DNA of 64,000 bases from CAYSNP01 sp964432485. Lineage in GTDB: Bacteria > Bacillota > Clostridia > Christensenellales > DTU072. Position 1 is the first letter of the stretch, and each line of letters starts with the position of its first letter. Made by a program: the position numbers and the translations under genes. The stretch lies in assembly GCA_964432485.1 (NCBI GenBank), contig CAYSNP010000004.1, positions 1 through 64,000 on the forward strand. The letters run 5' to 3'. This document shows, piece after piece, positions 44,181 through 52,529 of the stretch. A model generated the notes under the pieces. The model worked only from the letters and a program-made list of their open reading frames with translations, made no database searches and was not told where the DNA came from.

Positions 44181-45806
44181 TTATGCTTTATGCAAAGATA
44201 AAACTAAACCTTGATACGCTGACAACTCTATATTGTTTAGGTCAATAGCTTGCTTATCTTTATTAATACTAAGCAGCACTTGCGCAGCTTTATAGTTGCC
44301 TGCATTCTCCAAAGAAAAAACGCATCCTTTTTTGCTCATATTAAGAGCTACAAATACAGTTTCTTGCTCAGTAGTCCTAAAATACGCTAACACATTTTTA
44401 GGAGCTTTTTCGTAAAAGGCAAACTCGCCAAGTCCTAAAGCATTATTTTTTTTGCGCATCCAAATAAGCTTGCGATAGGTATGCAGCAAGGAGTGCGGGT
44501 CTTGCTCCGCTTGCGCCACATTTATATTTTTGTAGTCTTTATGTACAGGCAACCAAGGTTCTGCGCTAGAAAAGCCGGCATACTCTTCACTTGACCATTG
44601 TATAGGGGTGCGCGCGCGATCTCTGCCTCTATGAAAAGGCCAATAGTGCTTGCCTACAGAGTCCATTAGTTCATTCCGCTTTATTTTAACATCCAGCATA
44701 CCTATTTCCTCGCCCATATAGATAAAAGGCGTACCTTTAAGAGTAAGGAGCAAAGCTGCCGCTATTTTAGCCCGTGCCAAAGTCCATTTGCCTTTGGCAT
44801 ACCTGCTGATATGGCGAGGTATATCATGATTGGAAAGAAAGTAGCTTGGCCAGCCTTTGCCTTGCGTAGCATCAAGCCACTGCTGAATATTTTGCTTAAA
44901 GCTAGCAGCCGAAAACTTAGAATGCATAAAGGCAAAATTAAATACCAAATGCATTCCGTCATTGTTATCCCCATAATACTTTACTGCTTCTTCCACATCT
45001 TTAATAAAGATTTCGCCTACCAGCATTTTATCTTTATACTTATCTGTAAGTGCTCTCATCATTTTGCCCACTCCAACCGCCTCAGGTCTGTTGCGGTCAT
45101 AAATATGCTTTTGCATATCGTAAGGGCGTATGCCTAAGCAAAAAGGATTGTTGCGCAGCTCGCTGTCTTTATGAGAAAAGTTAAGTACATCCACCCTAAA
45201 CCCGTCCACCCCTTTTTTTAGCCAAAACTCCATTGCCGCTAGCACAGCTTTTGCAACTTCGGGGTTTTTCCAATTGAGGTCAGGCTGTTCGGGCAAAGAA
45301 TTATGATAATAATATTGGCGGGTCTTAGCGTCCCAATCCCAAGCCCGTCCGCCAAACATCCCCAGCCATTTGTTGGGGTATTTGCCTTGCTTGCCGTCCA
45401 CCCATATATACCAATCCCTTTTAGGGCTGTCTTTGCTGGAGCGGGATTCGATAAACCAAGGGTGCAAGTGCGAAGTTACGCTTGGCACAATATCCATAAG
45501 GATGCGGATACCTCGCTTATGCGCTTCCTCCAGCAATTTATCAAAGTCCGCCATAGTACCGTATTGAGGGTCAATGCCCTCATAATCCATAATGTCATAT
45601 CCAAAATCATATTGCGGGCAAGGATATACGGGATTTAGCCAAATAGCGTCTATGCCCAAAGAGTTTTCAGTCCCGTCATTTAAGTAATCCAGCTTTTCAA
45701 TAATGCCCTTAATATCACCTACGCCATCATTGTTAGTATCGTTAAAGCTGCGAGGATACAATTGATATGCAACTGCGCTCTTCCACCATTCTGCCTTGCT
45801 ATTCAT
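44181..45806 (-). CDS. GH13 alpha-glucosidase (oligo-1,6-glucosidase-like) with altered region I
   Basis: A 541-residue cytoplasmic GH13 enzyme resembling oligo-1,6-glucosidase or trehalose-6-phosphate hydrolase: WWKSAVAYQLYPRSFNDTNNDGVGD, region II DGFRVDVLNF (nucleophile), region III LVGEIF (acid), region IV FLSNHDIPR and FIYMGEEIGM. Region I, normally DxVxNH, reads DIVPSVTSH, so the conserved Asn-His pair is replaced by Ser-Val. Start ATG 45806 has GGAGGT seven bases upstream; the ATG at 45821 is part of that site. It lies in an operon with an isomerase, kinases and an aldolase, so it should free a monosaccharide from an imported glycoside. Confidence 0.85.
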   Translation of the reverse strand: MNSKAEWWKSAVAYQLYPRSFNDTNNDGVGDIKGIIEKLDYLNDGTENSLGIDAIWLNPVYPCPQYDFGYDIMDYEGIDPQYGTMADFDKLLEEAHKRGIRILMDIVPSVTSHLHPWFIESRSSKDSPKRDWYIWVDGKQGKYPNKWLGMFGGRAWDWDAKTRQYYYHNSLPEQPDLNWKNPEVAKAVLAAMEFWLKKGVDGFRVDVLNFSHKDSELRNNPFCLGIRPYDMQKHIYDRNRPEAVGVGKMMRALTDKYKDKMLVGEIFIKDVEEAVKYYGDNNDGMHLVFNFAFMHSKFSAASFKQNIQQWLDATQGKGWPSYFLSNHDIPRHISRYAKGKWTLARAKIAAALLLTLKGTPFIYMGEEIGMLDVKIKRNELMDSVGKHYWPFHRGRDRARTPIQWSSEEYAGFSSAEPWLPVHKDYKNINVAQAEQDPHSLLHTYRKLIWMRKKNNALGLGEFAFYEKAPKNVLAYFRTTEQETVFVALNMSKKGCVFSLENAGNYKAAQVLLSINKDKQAIDLNNIELSAYQGLVLSLHKA

Positions 45807-45824
45807 AATATTTACCTCCATATT

Positions 45825-46940
45825 TTATTGCCTGCTAATCATAGATTCTGCAATAATAAGCTCCATATCGCCCCGAGTGTTCTCCGGATTATAGTAGCAA
45901 TCCAGCATCCTTTCATAAGGGAGATTGTTAATCCTATCATTCATAATATTCAGCACCTTGATATTAACTTCTACCGCCCTTTTTGCGCTCATCCGCTCCG
46001 GATTGATATCAATACCAATATACTCTGCAAACCCTGCCGCCTTTAGGGCAAGAAGTCCGGCTTCCGCTTGCTCCCATTCTACTACTCCTACATTTAAGTC
46101 TTGGTCGTAATTGCCTAGCGGCTGACTGTTAAAATGAGGATGGCTCATCCTGCCTTCACGGCAAATTCGTGAAAAAACATAAGGAGTATCTTCATAGCCC
46201 ATTCGTATATGTCCTATTTCCGGTTGCATACCTACCAGGCAGAAACCTTGCTCCAGCAGGCTGCGATTGATAGGATTAGCAAGCCTTGCTTCTACATCCC
46301 TTGCAAGTAGCAATCCATCTGCGCAAGTACGGTAAATATTGTTTGGCACAGGCTCGCAAGGCTTGGTTTCAATGCGTACCATAACGCCGGGCACTTCGTC
46401 CATAGCGTCTGCAAGTGCGCCTTCAAAATTTTCCCACATTTGATAGTATGGGTGCCCATAAGAGTAAGTATAGCCATCTATACCCGGCCAAAGCCCGCAA
46501 GCATCCGCTTCTGCTACCTTAACAAATTTAAGTATTTCAATAAGTTTTTTTGTAGCTTGGTCACGGTATTTTGCTATTGGATTGGACAGTGTGCCAAACT
46601 CAAATTCTTTATTATAAAAGGTATGAGGACCTATGCCCGATATTCTGATGCCCGTTTCTTTTTCCAGTTGTTTGTAAAGGTGAAGGTTTTCTTCGTTTAT
46701 TTCTACACCATAGTGGGCTTCTATCCCTTTAACTCCGATTGCCTGCATTTCTGCTACCAGTTCAATTCTTTCCGGTATGCTAATTTCTTTACCATAAGGC
46801 TCGTGGAATCTGCTTCCTCCTGGCGATAAGTACCAAATGCCCACAGTAGGTTTGATTTCCAGCTTAAAATTGCGCAAATGTGCTAACATTTGCTCCTTGT
46901 CTCTAAATTGTTTTTGATATTGTAGATTTTGTAGTTTCAT
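45825..46940 (-). CDS. Xylose-isomerase-like TIM-barrel sugar isomerase
   Basis: A 371-residue protein with the pattern of xylose- or rhamnose-isomerase-type TIM barrels: LWPGIDGYTYSYGHPYY, MVRIETKPCEP (first metal Glu), GMQPEIGHIRMG (Glu and His), SHPHFNSQPLGNYDQDLNVG (His, Asn, Asp) and YIGIDINPERM (Asp), giving a plausible two-metal site. Such enzymes interconvert aldoses and ketoses. In this operon it would supply a ketose to a PfkB kinase and the class II aldolase. The exact sugar cannot be read. It starts behind GGAGGC, 17 bases after the kinase. Confidence 0.75.
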   Translation of the reverse strand: MKLQNLQYQKQFRDKEQMLAHLRNFKLEIKPTVGIWYLSPGGSRFHEPYGKEISIPERIELVAEMQAIGVKGIEAHYGVEINEENLHLYKQLEKETGIRISGIGPHTFYNKEFEFGTLSNPIAKYRDQATKKLIEILKFVKVAEADACGLWPGIDGYTYSYGHPYYQMWENFEGALADAMDEVPGVMVRIETKPCEPVPNNIYRTCADGLLLARDVEARLANPINRSLLEQGFCLVGMQPEIGHIRMGYEDTPYVFSRICREGRMSHPHFNSQPLGNYDQDLNVGVVEWEQAEAGLLALKAAGFAEYIGIDINPERMSAKRAVEVNIKVLNIMNDRINNLPYERMLDCYYNPENTRGDMELIIAESMISRQ

Positions 46941-46957
46941 AGTTGCCTCCTTAAAAA

Positions 46958-47878
46958 TTATTTGCTTAGCAGATATTTATTATTTAACTGCTCATAGCTT
47001 TCCAGCGTGCCCGATGCGCCTAACTTGCTCACACATTCCGCCCCTGCGGCATTGCCTAGTGCGGCGCAACCCCTTAGCGAAAGACCGTTGCAGCAAGCGG
47101 CTAAAAACCCAGCCACAAAAGCATCGCCTGCTCCCGTAGTATCTACTACCTTAGCAGGGTAAGCAGGTACTTTTAACTGATTTCCGTTTTCTGAGATCAG
47201 GCAACCATCCGCCCCCATTTTTATAATAACCGTCCTTGCCCCGTGAATATGAAAAAAATTAGCGGCATCTTCTGCCCTTTTTGCCTTTGATAAGCTCAAA
47301 GCCTCTCTAATACTGGGCAGAAAATAATTCACATAAGCAAGAGCAGGGCGCAAAAGCTCAAAATCTTTGGCTTCTCCCGTAGTGTCTAATGCAGTTTTCA
47401 GGACAGCTTTTTGTGCTCTTTTAAGTAAATTAGCCATACCCATACCGTCTAAGGCAGGCAAATCAAAAGCGCTGCCGATATATAGGCAATCATACTGCTT
47501 TAGCGTTTCGTTACTGATATCTTTTTCCGCAAAGGTATGGCAAGCCCCTTTATAGGATAAAAAGCTCCGCTGCCCGTTTTTTTGAATCAGTACAGCAGAA
47601 CTGGAGGTAGGCAGCTCCGCTTCAAGCACCAGATTAGTGTCCACTCCTGCGTTTGCCGCTTGCTCCATAATTGCTTGCCCTAGCATATCTTTGCCAATAC
47701 GGGCAGCAAGTGCAGATTTTACGCCAAGGGCAGCCAAATTAACTGCCACATTAAAAGCGTCCCCTCCGCCTTTTAGCTCAATGGTGTCAACCTCACTGGT
47801 ATCTACTTTTAAGCAAGTGTCTTCCACAGGCTTGATAAGTATATCACATACCGCAAGCCCTGCGCATAGAATCTTCAT
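46958..47878 (-). CDS. PfkB-family carbohydrate kinase
   Basis: A 306-residue ribokinase-superfamily kinase. GGGDAFNVAVNLAALG near the N-terminus binds sugar, and DTTGAGDAFVAGFLAACC near the C-terminus carries the catalytic Asp. It differs from the ribokinase-like gene at the operon end and more resembles fructokinase, tagatose-6-phosphate kinase or 2-keto-3-deoxygluconate kinase-type proteins. Standing directly after the aldolase and before the isomerase, it probably phosphorylates the ketose that the aldolase then cleaves. Confidence 0.86.
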   Translation of the reverse strand: MKILCAGLAVCDILIKPVEDTCLKVDTSEVDTIELKGGGDAFNVAVNLAALGVKSALAARIGKDMLGQAIMEQAANAGVDTNLVLEAELPTSSSAVLIQKNGQRSFLSYKGACHTFAEKDISNETLKQYDCLYIGSAFDLPALDGMGMANLLKRAQKAVLKTALDTTGEAKDFELLRPALAYVNYFLPSIREALSLSKAKRAEDAANFFHIHGARTVIIKMGADGCLISENGNQLKVPAYPAKVVDTTGAGDAFVAGFLAACCNGLSLRGCAALGNAAGAECVSKLGASGTLESYEQLNNKYLLSK

Positions 47879-47891
47879 AAGCGCTCCCCCT

Positions 47892-48749
47892 TTATCCTGC
47901 CTTGCCTGCTAAGGCTGAAAACAATTTTATTTTTTCTTTTACCAATTCCTTTGCCGCTAGTTGTGCGCTTTTGAACAACTTAAAAACATTATAAGAAAAC
48001 CCCGTCTCTTGTTGAGCTTTGGCCAGTTGCGCCCCGTATGCGGCAATAAACTCTGTGCAGATATTTACTTTAGCTATACCGCCTGCAATAGCTTCTGCAA
48101 CCTTTTTGTCAGGCGTGCCCGAACCCCCATGCAGCACAAGGGGTATGCTCACTTGCAAAGCTATTTCTTTTAGCCTTTTTATATCAATCTTTGGGGTAGA
48201 GGTATAGAACCCATGCGCAGTACCTATAGCCACAGCCAGCGCATCTATATTAGTACGATTTACAAATTCTTTAGCTTGCAGAGGGTCGGTTAAATGCTCT
48301 TGCAAAGAGTCTATCTTACCTTCGATGCCTATTAGCTGTCCCAGTTCTGCTTCTACAGTAGCATTGTACCCAGACGCAAGCCTAACTACTTTTTGGACAA
48401 GCGCAATATTTTCTTCCATTGGCAACATAGACCCATCTATCATTACAGAGGTAAATCCAGCATCTAACACCCTTTCCACTTCTTCATAACTTTCTGCATG
48501 GTCAAGGTGCAGGGCTATAGGTATAGAAAAAGATTGTGCAGTTATGGTAGCCAATTTATAGGCATTTGGATACCCATACATATAATCTCGCTCATAATGT
48601 CCTACTTGCAATATTACAGGCATGCTCAATTCCTGCGCTGCTTCTGCAACTGCAAAGGCAGAGTCAAGCGACCAAAATTCAAATGCGCCTACTGCATATT
48701 TTTGTGCTTTTGCCTGCTGCAGCATTGCTTTCATATTTACAAGTGCCAT
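47892..48749 (-). CDS. Class II ketose-bisphosphate aldolase (GatY/KbaY/FbaA family)
   Basis: A 285-residue zinc aldolase: HLDHAESYEEV (Zn-ligand His and catalytic Asp), FTSVMIDGSMLP, TVEAELGQLIG, IGTAHGFY (Zn His), LVLHGGSGTP (Zn His) and KVNICTEF. It cleaves a ketose (bis)phosphate to dihydroxyacetone phosphate and an aldehyde. Whether the substrate is fructose-1,6-, tagatose-1,6-bisphosphate or a modified sugar cannot be told; the surrounding isomerase and kinase suggest a dedicated rather than glycolytic role. Confidence 0.88.
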   Translation of the reverse strand: MALVNMKAMLQQAKAQKYAVGAFEFWSLDSAFAVAEAAQELSMPVILQVGHYERDYMYGYPNAYKLATITAQSFSIPIALHLDHAESYEEVERVLDAGFTSVMIDGSMLPMEENIALVQKVVRLASGYNATVEAELGQLIGIEGKIDSLQEHLTDPLQAKEFVNRTNIDALAVAIGTAHGFYTSTPKIDIKRLKEIALQVSIPLVLHGGSGTPDKKVAEAIAGGIAKVNICTEFIAAYGAQLAKAQQETGFSYNVFKLFKSAQLAAKELVKEKIKLFSALAGKAG

Positions 48750-48761
48750 ATACCCTCCATA

Positions 48762-49970
48762 CTATAAAAGCCTTTTCCACAATAAGCTATCTTTGTTATC
48801 TTCATCAAATTGCTCATTGAAAATCAAGGTTGTCGCACCTTTTACAAATAGCTTTTCTTCATTGCATATTTCTATTTTTATATCATCTCTGGTAATAAAA
48901 TCAGTGCGCTCGAATACCTTTTGCATTAGGCGATTTTCTAGAGCGGGGAAGCTAGGCAAGAAAGTAGAGTCCAGCACAATAAGTTCAGGGTCGTATGCCT
49001 TTATTATATTATCTATACTTTGCGCAATATAATCTGTTGCTTGCTCCAATAATTGCATGCTAAACGCATTTTGATTTTTGGCAGACTCAATTATCCAAGC
49101 CATATCCAGCTCCGCCTTAGCAATTTTGTCTAAGCCCTTCTGCTTTTCTGCTTGTGCTTTGGCATAGCTGACTATCCCTAAATTAGAGGCATATAACTCA
49201 ACACACCCAAAATTGCCGCAACTACATTGTTCGCCGTTAGGATTGATGCTAATATGCCCAATCTCACCTGCAAAATATCTGCTCCCTCTATATACTTTGC
49301 CATCTATTGTTATACCTATTCCAATCCCTTCTACGGTAGAAAGATATACAATATTGCTATTAGTTCTATTTGATTTTAAGTATAAAACATTGGCATTGTT
49401 ATCATTGTCCACAAGCGTGGGCAAGCTCATTTTTTTGCCCAGAAGCTCACCCAGAGGGATGTTCTTCCACCCTTTGATATGCGGCAATTCCAATATTACT
49501 CCTCTTGCAAAGTCAACAGGACCGGGCACAGATACTCCAATCCCGGCAATATCTTTTTTTTCAATACCGCTCTTTTCAATAATGCAGTGTATTTTGTCCG
49601 CTAAAACTTGTACTACTTCTTCTATTGAGTTATCGGCAAGTTTGAATTTTTCGCTACTGCAGCTAGCTTGCCCAAAAGCAAAATCAAATATGCCAATGCT
49701 AATCTGCTCAATACCGATAGATACCCCTATTGTATACAAGCTCTTAGGATTTAAGCCATATATTGCCGCTTTTCTGCCTCCGGTAGAGATAGCAAGCCCA
49801 TTATCTAATACAATTTCTTGAGCCAGCAGCTCATTGACAAAAGCATTTATAGTGCCTGCTGTAAGCACAGTCTTTTCCCTTAGCTCCTGCTTGGTAAGTT
49901 TACCGTGCCGCCTAAAGCAATCCAGTACCTCTAACATATTTTTGCGCTTAACTAAACTGGTAACTGCCAT
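48762..49970 (-). CDS. ROK-family transcriptional regulator
   Basis: A 402-residue repressor of the XylR/NagC type: an N-terminal winged helix-turn-helix (LTKQELREKTVLTAGTINAFVNELL) fused to a ROK sugar-kinase-like domain with the ATP-loop relic GIGIGITIDGKVYRGSRYFAGEIGH and the zinc motif CSCGNFGCVE. It probably represses its own operon and the divergent transporter until a sugar ligand binds. It is the first gene of the minus-strand operon, 12 bases ahead of the aldolase. Confidence 0.92.
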   Translation of the reverse strand: MAVTSLVKRKNMLEVLDCFRRHGKLTKQELREKTVLTAGTINAFVNELLAQEIVLDNGLAISTGGRKAAIYGLNPKSLYTIGVSIGIEQISIGIFDFAFGQASCSSEKFKLADNSIEEVVQVLADKIHCIIEKSGIEKKDIAGIGVSVPGPVDFARGVILELPHIKGWKNIPLGELLGKKMSLPTLVDNDNNANVLYLKSNRTNSNIVYLSTVEGIGIGITIDGKVYRGSRYFAGEIGHISINPNGEQCSCGNFGCVELYASNLGIVSYAKAQAEKQKGLDKIAKAELDMAWIIESAKNQNAFSMQLLEQATDYIAQSIDNIIKAYDPELIVLDSTFLPSFPALENRLMQKVFERTDFITRDDIKIEICNEEKLFVKGATTLIFNEQFDEDNKDSLLWKRLL

Positions 49971-50004
49971 TTTTTATACCCTTATTCAACAACTTAATGC
50001 AAGT

Positions 50005-50033
50005 GTTATAATAAGTTTATCATAGCATTACAA
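50005..50033 (-). promoter_or_regulatory. Promoter of the ROK-aldolase operon
   Basis: On the minus strand TTGTAA (50033-50028), a 17-bp spacer and TATAAC (50010-50005), 35 bases before the ROK start codon. Confidence 0.65.
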
Positions 50034-50055
50034 AAATGTCAATAGCTTTTTTTTA

Positions 50056-50092
50056 TTTAACATAAGGTATTTTCTTTAACATAAGCTATTTT
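50056..50092. repeat. Tandem 19-bp-period repeat, candidate operator
   Basis: TTTAACATAAGGTATTTTC and TTTAACATAAGCTATTTTG stand head to tail (50056-50074 and 50075-50093), differing at two positions. The pair lies between the two divergent promoters, so it is a candidate ROK or activator binding site. Confidence 0.5.
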
Positions 50093-50155
50093 GCCGACAA
50101 TAAGGCATTGCATTTTCTTAAAACAATTAAAGCACTTGTTATTTGGCAATAGGTC

Positions 50156-50184
50156 TTGACATAATACACTCAAGCTAATACAAT
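50156..50184 (+). promoter_or_regulatory. Promoter of the GPH transporter gene
   Basis: TTGACA (50156-50161), an exact 17-bp spacer and TACAAT (50179-50184), 49 bases before the start codon. Confidence 0.85.
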
Positions 50185-50233
50185 GATAAGAAGGTTCTTT
50201 TATTTTTAAGAAAAAAGTTTTACGAGAGGAAAT

Positions 50234-51775
50234 ATGAATAGCATAAAACAAGAAAACACTAAGCAAAACTCTGTCCAAAAACTCTCCAATAGGAATCTTT
50301 TGATGTTTTCATTAGGGACTTTTGGCAGAGATTTTGTCTATTGCTTATTTGCCGCAAATTTAATTAACTTTATATTATATACCAAGCAGTTGACAGAAGT
50401 GCAATTCGGCGCTGTTACCGCTATTATTATCGGCGCAAGGCTGTTTGACGCTTTTAATGACCCTATTATGGGCGGCATTGTAGAAAATACCCGAACAAAA
50501 TGGGGCAAGTTTAAGCCCTGGCAGCTTATTGGCTCAATCACTACGGGGATAGTAATTATAGCGTTATTTACCAATGATTATCAAGGCAGCTCTTTTGTAT
50601 GGTTCTTGGGTATTATTTATTTTTTGTTTAGTATTACCTTTACTATGAATGATATTTCTTATTGGGGGATGTTGCCTTCGCTTTCCAGCAATGAGCACGA
50701 TAGAAGCAAGCTAACAGCAGTAGCTCAAATAGTAGCAGGCGCAGGCGGAGCTTTGGCAGGTGTAGCTATCCCTCTTTTTACTATTGGCAAATCTGCAATA
50801 GGCGGCAATGCCGTAACAGGATATAAGGTGATTTCAATTGTGTCCGTATTGCTAATGATTGCTTTTCAAATGTTTACTATATTGGGAGTAAAGGAAAAGC
50901 CTTTAGCACCTATCTTAGAGAAAAAGGATAAGCTCACCATAAAGCAAATGTTTACTACATTAGCAAAAAATGACCAGCTAATGTGGATAACAATAATAAC
51001 CTTACTTTTTTGCATAGGCACAGGAGTAGTGGATGGAGGTCTTAACACTACTTATATTTACTTTGAATTTGGTTACGAAGGCTTGCTAATTACCCTTTTT
51101 GGCATCGTGTTTGCGGCGATAAGCGGTGTCTTTACAGTAACTTACCCTTGGATAGAAAAGAAATTCTCCAGAACAAAACTGATATATACAACAGGCATAG
51201 CTTTAATTGTGGGCTATATGCTAATGCTTATTTTTGGATTAATTCTGCCTTCTGGGGCACCAAATACTGCAGCTTGGTATGCCAAATTCATAGTTATGGC
51301 TTTAATTAATGGTATAGTAGGTTTTGGCAGAGGTTTTTATATGATAATGATTATTTCTATTGCCAATACCGTAGAATATAACGAGTACAAATTCGGTAAG
51401 CGTGAAGAAGGGCTGATTTTTTCCTTGCGTCCTTTTACTGCAAAGCTATCCAGCGCAATTTCTCAAGGATTGGTAACGGTAGTATATATTGTGGCAGGGG
51501 TGCTAACCTATACTAATAAAATTTCTGCATTGGAAAACGAAGCAGCTCAAAACATAATTTCTGAAGAAGTAAAGACGGGTAAAATTAAGGATATTATCAG
51601 CACTGTTTCTGCAGATGCAAAAAAAATGTTGTTAGTGTGTATGTGCTTGATTTGCATGTCAATTATGGCTGTGGCATTATTTATTTATAAAAAGAAGTTT
51701 ACTTTAGACGAAGCTACATACTCAAATATTCTCAGAGAGCTAGAGGCAAGGAGAGCTCAAGAAGAGGATAGCTAA
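50234..51775 (+). CDS. GPH-family (MelB-type) sugar:cation symporter
   Basis: A 513-residue membrane transporter with about twelve hydrophobic helices. The N-terminal half holds RLFDAFNDPIMGGIVENTRTKWGKFKPW, the GPH/MelB signature with cation-binding acidic residues and the loop that joins helices 2 and 3. NDISYWGMLPSLSSNEHDRSKLTAV and the mid-protein NTVEYNEYKFGKREEG block are also typical. It is divergent from the ROK operon and very likely imports its glycoside substrate. Ribosome site GAGAGGAAAT. A terminator follows 23 bases after the stop. Confidence 0.92.
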   Translation: MNSIKQENTKQNSVQKLSNRNLLMFSLGTFGRDFVYCLFAANLINFILYTKQLTEVQFGAVTAIIIGARLFDAFNDPIMGGIVENTRTKWGKFKPWQLIGSITTGIVIIALFTNDYQGSSFVWFLGIIYFLFSITFTMNDISYWGMLPSLSSNEHDRSKLTAVAQIVAGAGGALAGVAIPLFTIGKSAIGGNAVTGYKVISIVSVLLMIAFQMFTILGVKEKPLAPILEKKDKLTIKQMFTTLAKNDQLMWITIITLLFCIGTGVVDGGLNTTYIYFEFGYEGLLITLFGIVFAAISGVFTVTYPWIEKKFSRTKLIYTTGIALIVGYMLMLIFGLILPSGAPNTAAWYAKFIVMALINGIVGFGRGFYMIMIISIANTVEYNEYKFGKREEGLIFSLRPFTAKLSSAISQGLVTVVYIVAGVLTYTNKISALENEAAQNIISEEVKTGKIKDIISTVSADAKKMLLVCMCLICMSIMAVALFIYKKKFTLDEATYSNILRELEARRAQEEDS

Positions 51776-51798
51776 ACTCCAAGCTACTACATTAATAA

Positions 51799-51828
51799 GG
51801 AAGCCTAAAAAAAGGTTTCCTTTTTTTT
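51799..51828 (+). terminator. Terminator after the GPH transporter
   Basis: Stem GGAAGCC/GGTTTCC (51799-51805 with 51814-51820, one G-U) and an 8-base T tract. The motif GCCTAAAAAAAGGT is repeated 36 bases further on without a matching stem. Confidence 0.8.
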
Positions 51829-51905
51829 ATAATAATTAGCCTAAAAAAAGGTAGCTTATTAAGCTATAAGTGCATATATCCCCTTTTTTTCCGCAAGATT
51901 ATAAT

Positions 51906-52439
51906 ATGGATATTTACTCAATAGGCCATTCTACTCATAGCAAGCAGGAGTTTTTATCGATTTTGCATTATTTTTGCATAAAGGTGCTAGTTGACGTGCG
52001 CTCTTACCCCGGCAGCAGGCATGTCCCTCATTTTAGCAAACAAAGTATGCCTTTTTGGTTAAATGAGCAAGGTATCAGCTACGTGCATATCCCAAAGTTG
52101 GGAGGGCGCAGACGAAAAGGGCAACTGCAAGATTCTTCACTGATAGCGGGCTGGGATAATGAGGCCTTTAAGAACTATTCTGCATACACTTTATCAGACG
52201 AATATGAGCAAGGTTTGCTTGAACTATTATATATTGCTAAGGATAAGCAGGCATGTATAATGTGCGCCGAAAGTGTGCCTTGGCGCTGTCATAGGATGTT
52301 GATTTCTAATAGTTTAGTGGTAAGGGGAGCTCATGTGCTGCATATAATGGATAAATATAAGGTAGAAGAGCATCAACTGGACAAATACGGTGCAAAGACC
52401 AGCATACAAGGAGAAAGAATAATTTATCCAAAAATTTAG
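51906..52439 (+). CDS. DUF488 family protein
   Basis: A 177-residue protein with the DUF488 hallmarks: IYSIGHSTHSKQEF at the N-terminus, LVDVRSYPGSRHVPHFS, and the Cys/His segment CIMCAESVPWRCHRMLIS. The family's role is unknown; the conserved Cys and Arg residues hint at nucleotide or metal binding. ATG 51906 gives the family's normal N-terminus; the open frame begins at 51870 but those codons are not conserved-looking. A TATAAT abuts the start codon and no ribosome site is visible, so the true 5' end is uncertain. Confidence 0.85.
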   Translation: MDIYSIGHSTHSKQEFLSILHYFCIKVLVDVRSYPGSRHVPHFSKQSMPFWLNEQGISYVHIPKLGGRRRKGQLQDSSLIAGWDNEAFKNYSAYTLSDEYEQGLLELLYIAKDKQACIMCAESVPWRCHRMLISNSLVVRGAHVLHIMDKYKVEEHQLDKYGAKTSIQGERIIYPKI

Positions 52440-52529
52440 GCTCTTTACCTGTAAAACAATAGTAAAAAAATAATCTTTTGCAGCAATTTATTATATAATG
52501 GAAAAATAATTATTTTTACGGAGATACAT

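Noticed and set aside
43275..48749. Sulfoquinovose (sulfo-EMP) pathway
   Set aside because: The isomerase-kinase-aldolase logic fits, but there is no GH31 sulfoquinovosidase, no YihS-type isomerase and no sulfonate exporter or reductase; the evidence does not allow that name.
49213..49821. 202-codon open frame on the + strand
   Set aside because: It lies wholly antisense to the well-supported ROK regulator, has no ribosome site and a Ser/Pro/Ile-rich composition typical of a shadow frame.
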